A stretch of DNA of 64,000 nucleotides from NCBI GenBank assembly GCA_033030425.1, contig JAUFSD010000006.1, positions 1,364,001 to 1,428,000 of the forward strand, written 5' to 3'. Every line of letters starts with the position of its first letter. Positions within the stretch are counted from its first letter, which is position 1. This stretch comes from Verpa conica. Lineage: Eukaryota > Ascomycota > Pezizomycetes > Pezizales > Morchellaceae. A program made the position numbers and the translations under genes. The notes below the pieces were generated by a model. That model ran no database searches. It was not told the origin of the DNA and saw only the letters and a list, made by a program, of their open reading frames with translations. This document shows positions 60,501-64,000 of this stretch, piece by piece.

Positions 60501-62483
60501 GTTTACTAGCTCAGTGGTTTGTATGTCTTCCACCCTTACCTATGCAACGCGTCTAGTGTACCCTACCGTAGTGCGCCGCATATGTAAAGGGCCTTTTTAT
60601 TACGTGCATCGCCTGGCCTGTCATCTTTGGAGGACTGCAGAACCGGCGTTACGGCCACCCATACCACGTTGCGCACTTTCACGGTGTCGGGTGCTTGCCC
60701 GTATATTTGAAAGAAGCCAGGGTTTGGCCAATCAGTAGTGGTGGTAATCGACCAGGATTCTTCTTTCAAGCTCGGGCTCTTCTTTCAAGATATGCCCTTC
60801 TAGTATAGGTGGGTCTCGGCTCCGCAAGTTCCAGACGTTAGTCTATTTACCCTACCGAGACTTCCTGCCGATTCGGGCCGTTCCTTCTAAGCCGCTCCTT
60901 CCGGACTAAGACGATCCTCCTCCATGATACACTGTGGAAGAATTCCTAAGTTGCGAGCTGTTTCGCTATCTATCCGCATACTAGACCTGCTCTAAGTAAA
61001 GTGTTTCTATGCAGGTTCTATAAATCCACTCACACTTTGTGCATGACTCGGGAATTTTGTAATATGTTTTTTCTCTTATTGTGGCAATTCTTCTGCAGAG
61101 GAACGGAATAGGACAATTCTGGTTATTTGTCCCGTCATTTTAGTTTGACAGAGGTCTCTCATTGTCGGTATCGGAAACTGCAAATTCCTAATACCTGTCC
61201 GGCACAACACCCTGAATTCCGGTTCATCAGTGATTCAATGCATAGTCAGAATATATATAACTCTATGATTATAAACTATAGACCAGTATACTAGTGAAGC
61301 TGTCAACTAAGATCATTAGTATGATAAATAAATTAAATAAAAAATGCTCTACTATAGAATACTATAAAGTTCGGCCTGAAAAAAACTTTCCATGAAACCC
61401 AACAGCTGCTTTCATGATTTAATCTTATTGATTGATGGGTTACGCTTCAGATCCAACAAATTGCCGTGGATCTAATATATCTTCATTTAGATCTGCACTG
61501 ATTTATACTAGTCACCGAAAGATATATTGGGTTCTCACCACGTACAGTGACTATTTCCGAGTGTTTTGGTGTTGGAGCAGCGATTCTCCCAGCCTGTATG
61601 ATGGTGTACCACAGTGATTTACAGTTTGTTCTAGCTAAGGGCTAGGGTGACTGCTATTATTGAGCAATGAGCCGCCCTAGTCCTAAAATTTCATTCACTG
61701 GGGTTTAACACTATAAGTAACCGAGATGTTTCTTGTGAGAAGGGGGGGGGGATAATGATATGAACAAGCTAGTAGAATTCAAGTATCTGATGGACACGTA
61801 CTCACAAATACTAAACTATCAATTACAAAGAGCAAAGAATAATCCTCCTAAAGTATCGTGGCAGCTACCACAGTTTATATGATATGATATAAGATGGTTT
61901 TTATGTAGCACAAGAGATTGTTTCAACTTGTTTAACTTAATTTGAGTTTCAGTGTCTTTCAATACCTAGTGTGTCATAATGCCCCTCACCAAGTACGGGC
62001 GAAGGGTGAATAGCAGGAGAAAAGAAAATTAGGAGATAAAATAAGAGAATATTGATAGTACACACTTACAGCCTGCAAATATCACACCCTTTGAGGAATA
62101 CACTGGGGAAAGCCGGAATAAGTCACGACCTAGCTCGGCTACTATACATATAGTTTTCAATTATTTAATGGGGTGCACCTATCGAATGCCTGTAGCTCAG
62201 TGGGTTCCTTCCTATATATCAAATCTTCGTTATGCACGAGCCAGATAAGATTTTAGTGTAGTTTCACAAATAGACAAGTAACATCAGTAACATCCCGGGT
62301 TTTTTTGTACTTGGCTACTTAGATATAGCCTCAAAATCTATTGAAATACGGCAAGAGAATATTCGCGGGTGACTCCTCTTTCGTGTTCTATTTGTATCCT
62401 AACTGGGGGAATGAAGACTGTAACATTTACCATCTGTATATCTTTCTTGTAGAGGTCTAGTCATTGTGGATCATTCGATACTT

Positions 62484-62509
62484 GGGGGAGAGGGTGGGGG
62501 GGTGGGGGG
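62484..62509 (+). other. G-quadruplex-like tract
   Basis: G runs of 5, 3, 7 and 6 are separated by 1-3 bases within 26 bp, in otherwise AT-rich DNA about 720 bp beyond the glycerol kinase stop codon. Confidence 0.55.
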
Positions 62510-63231
62510 TACGATAATTGACCGAACTATAAAGACCTGAAATTAGTGTCTCTTCAATGAAGTATATTTGGTGTATAACTAGTAAGGAACATAAAAAAAT
62601 GTTTTAAATCTTGAAAACTCTAGAAAGACGCAAGAGATAAAAGACCCTAGCAGTCATTGGGCGTCTTTGAAACCTAGATCTTAAGTATTGACGTTTGCTG
62701 CACCCCTGACTCCTCGTATTGCGGGCATATAATGGTACTCATGAGCATCCATGACATATCTGCGTAAATAGCTGCTTCATAATCACAAAGGGCCAATTAC
62801 GGTTCCGGCCAATAATCCTTAACGCGCCATAAAGCACGTTTTCGTTTCTCGCTTCTGCCAGGGGTATAATTCTGAAACGTCTACCCATTAAGACATGTTT
62901 CCAAATATAGTAAGTCGATACCCTCTCGCAGCTAGACTATCAATCATGGGTGTAAAAATAAGTTAATCTATACTAATTTAATTATACTAAATATCTATTT
63001 GTTGTACAGTATTCGCGCTAGTGTTTCTAGCTAGGTGTGGTATAAAGAGTGTTCTAAGGAGAATCAAGGGAAATAATTGAGAAAGGTGTCCTAGACCAAA
63101 AAACCGTAATGAGTATTCTGTCTTGAGGAATGCCGAGGGCTCTATATGAAGTAAATTTATTCGGCGACACTATAATAGACCTAGAGTAGCATCTTGTAGT
63201 AGGTATATCCAATTTTCTGCCCATGGTTATT

Positions 63232-64000
63232 TCAATCACGCTCATCTTCATCTTCGGCTGCGTCTACAGCGTCGTTGTCCACCCACCCTTGGGCTTTTTG
63301 GACACCTTTCTCCCATAGTTTGAACAAGCCATCCCTTTGCTCTTTAGTTGTTGTGGGGGTAAACGTTTTGCGGCCTTCCCGGTTTATGCTCTTGAGTTCG
63401 TCAAATTCTTTCCATACATTCACTGCAAATCCGGCTGCAATTGCAGCACCAAGGGCTGTAGTTTCACGCATTTGAGGCCGATCAACGTCGATTCCTACAC
63501 ACCAGGTGTTAGCATAAATAAAGATATCGCAAATGAACTTCCGGACATACCCATAATATCAGCTTGCAACTAGTTATTATTAATTGATGATTAGCTGACT
63601 GATATCGGAAGAGAATGGGGTTATCTAATATAAACATACTTGCATGCACACATCGGAATTACTCATGCCTCCATCAACAGCAAGTGTGTGTAGCGCTGTG
63701 CCACTGTCCTTTTCCATTGCATGGAGAATTGCTTTTGTTTGAAAACATGTTGCTTCTATGGTTGCTCTTGCGATATGCTCCTTGGTGGTATATTGCGTGA
63801 TACCAACTGCAATATAATGTCAATTTCTGATATCCAAGCCGGCAGAATTCTAGAGTCGGATGAAACTCACATATTGTCCCCCTAGCATCATCAACCCAGT
63901 ATGGAGCAAATAAGCCAGAAAATGCGGTAACGAAAACAACACCCCCACTATCTAAAACCAGGCCAGTCCAAATTAATTCACTACATACTTTCCAAGTGAT
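63232..64000 (-). CDS. GUT1: Glycerol kinase, C-terminal part (gene runs off the window)
   Basis: ATP-dependent kinase turning glycerol into glycerol 3-phosphate (FGGY carbohydrate kinase family). About 176 C-terminal residues are visible in four exons: 63871-63951, 63640-63806, 63551-63569 (19 nt) and 63232-63494. An intron begins at 63952 and runs toward the window end, so the N-terminal two-thirds lies outside. Visible motifs are [20 protein letters not shown], then [18 protein letters not shown], the FGGY signature [20 protein letters not shown], and [17 protein letters not shown], which includes the adenine-binding part. The tiny 19-nt exon is needed to give MQLQADIMG. The tail is acidic ([10 protein letters not shown]). 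Confidence 0.93.

Larger units (their letters stand above)
52600..63231. other. 10.6-kb gene-free region
   Basis: No supported gene. It holds paired GAGGTACCTC palindromes (53702-53719, 53927-53940), a degenerate 125-bp tandem repeat (54242-54520), a G10 run near 61742 and a G-quadruplex-like tract at 62484-62509. Frames up to about 108 codons (such as 59859-60185) lack any recognised motif. Confidence 0.5.

Noticed and set aside
62190..62260. tRNA-like A box (TGTAGCTCAGTGGGTT)
   Set aside because: There is no matching B box (GGTTCGANNCC) or acceptor-stem pairing downstream; the similar string near 60508 fails for the same reason.

Overview
The window looks like nuclear DNA of a filamentous ascomycete. 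Genes on both strands carry short GT-AG introns (about 47-95 bp) with CTAAC/CTGAC-type branch points. The proteins are typical eukaryotic ones: YTH domain, Hop1, Vps2, Yme1, POP7, a secreted cutinase and glycerol kinase. A gene-dense stretch is followed by a long, mostly AT-rich, transposon-littered desert, a two-compartment layout known from transposon-rich Pezizomycotina. A cup-fungus or truffle-like origin is only a guess.

Region 1 (about 0.8-16.8 kb) is gene-dense. In order it holds an aldo-keto reductase (+), a GRAM/WBP2-like adaptor (+), the RNase P/MRP subunit POP7 (-), a YTH-domain m6A reader (-), the meiotic axis protein Hop1 (+), the ESCRT-III subunit Vps2 (-) and the mitochondrial i-AAA protease Yme1 (+). 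I rebuilt all of these exon by exon, and the splice joints keep frame and restore family motifs. The one problem joint is the Hop1 exon 4/5 junction, which lacks a canonical donor at the expected place. YTH and Hop1 are head to head around a URS1-like site; Vps2 and Yme1 share a 412-bp divergent promoter.

Region 2 (about 17-34 kb) has no convincing gene. It holds a 142-bp dispersed repeat, a 581-bp GC-ended TIR element, AT-rich DNA with very frequent TA steps, and then a more base-balanced block (about 22-31.7 kb) with only chance-like ORFs.

Region 3 (34.5-36.1 kb) is a four-finger C2H2 transcription factor with pyrimidine-rich upstream DNA and T-rich downstream DNA.

Region 4 (about 37-63 kb) is again a desert. 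It contains one isolated cutinase (43.9 kb) and one single-exon ornithine cyclodeaminase-like gene (50.7-51.8 kb) among several non-autonomous inverted-repeat elements. These include a 763-bp copy of the Region 2 element with a second 192-bp TA-flanked element inserted in it, a 64-bp minimal copy of the same family, a 559-bp TIR element, and a 604-bp foldback element just upstream of the cyclodeaminase gene. The window ends in the 3' part of a glycerol kinase gene (-).

I found no tRNA, rRNA, CRISPR array or known defence or biosynthetic cluster. The most notable items are the nested element with its empty site in the same window, the unusual Hop1 splice junction, and the YTH/Hop1 divergent pair.
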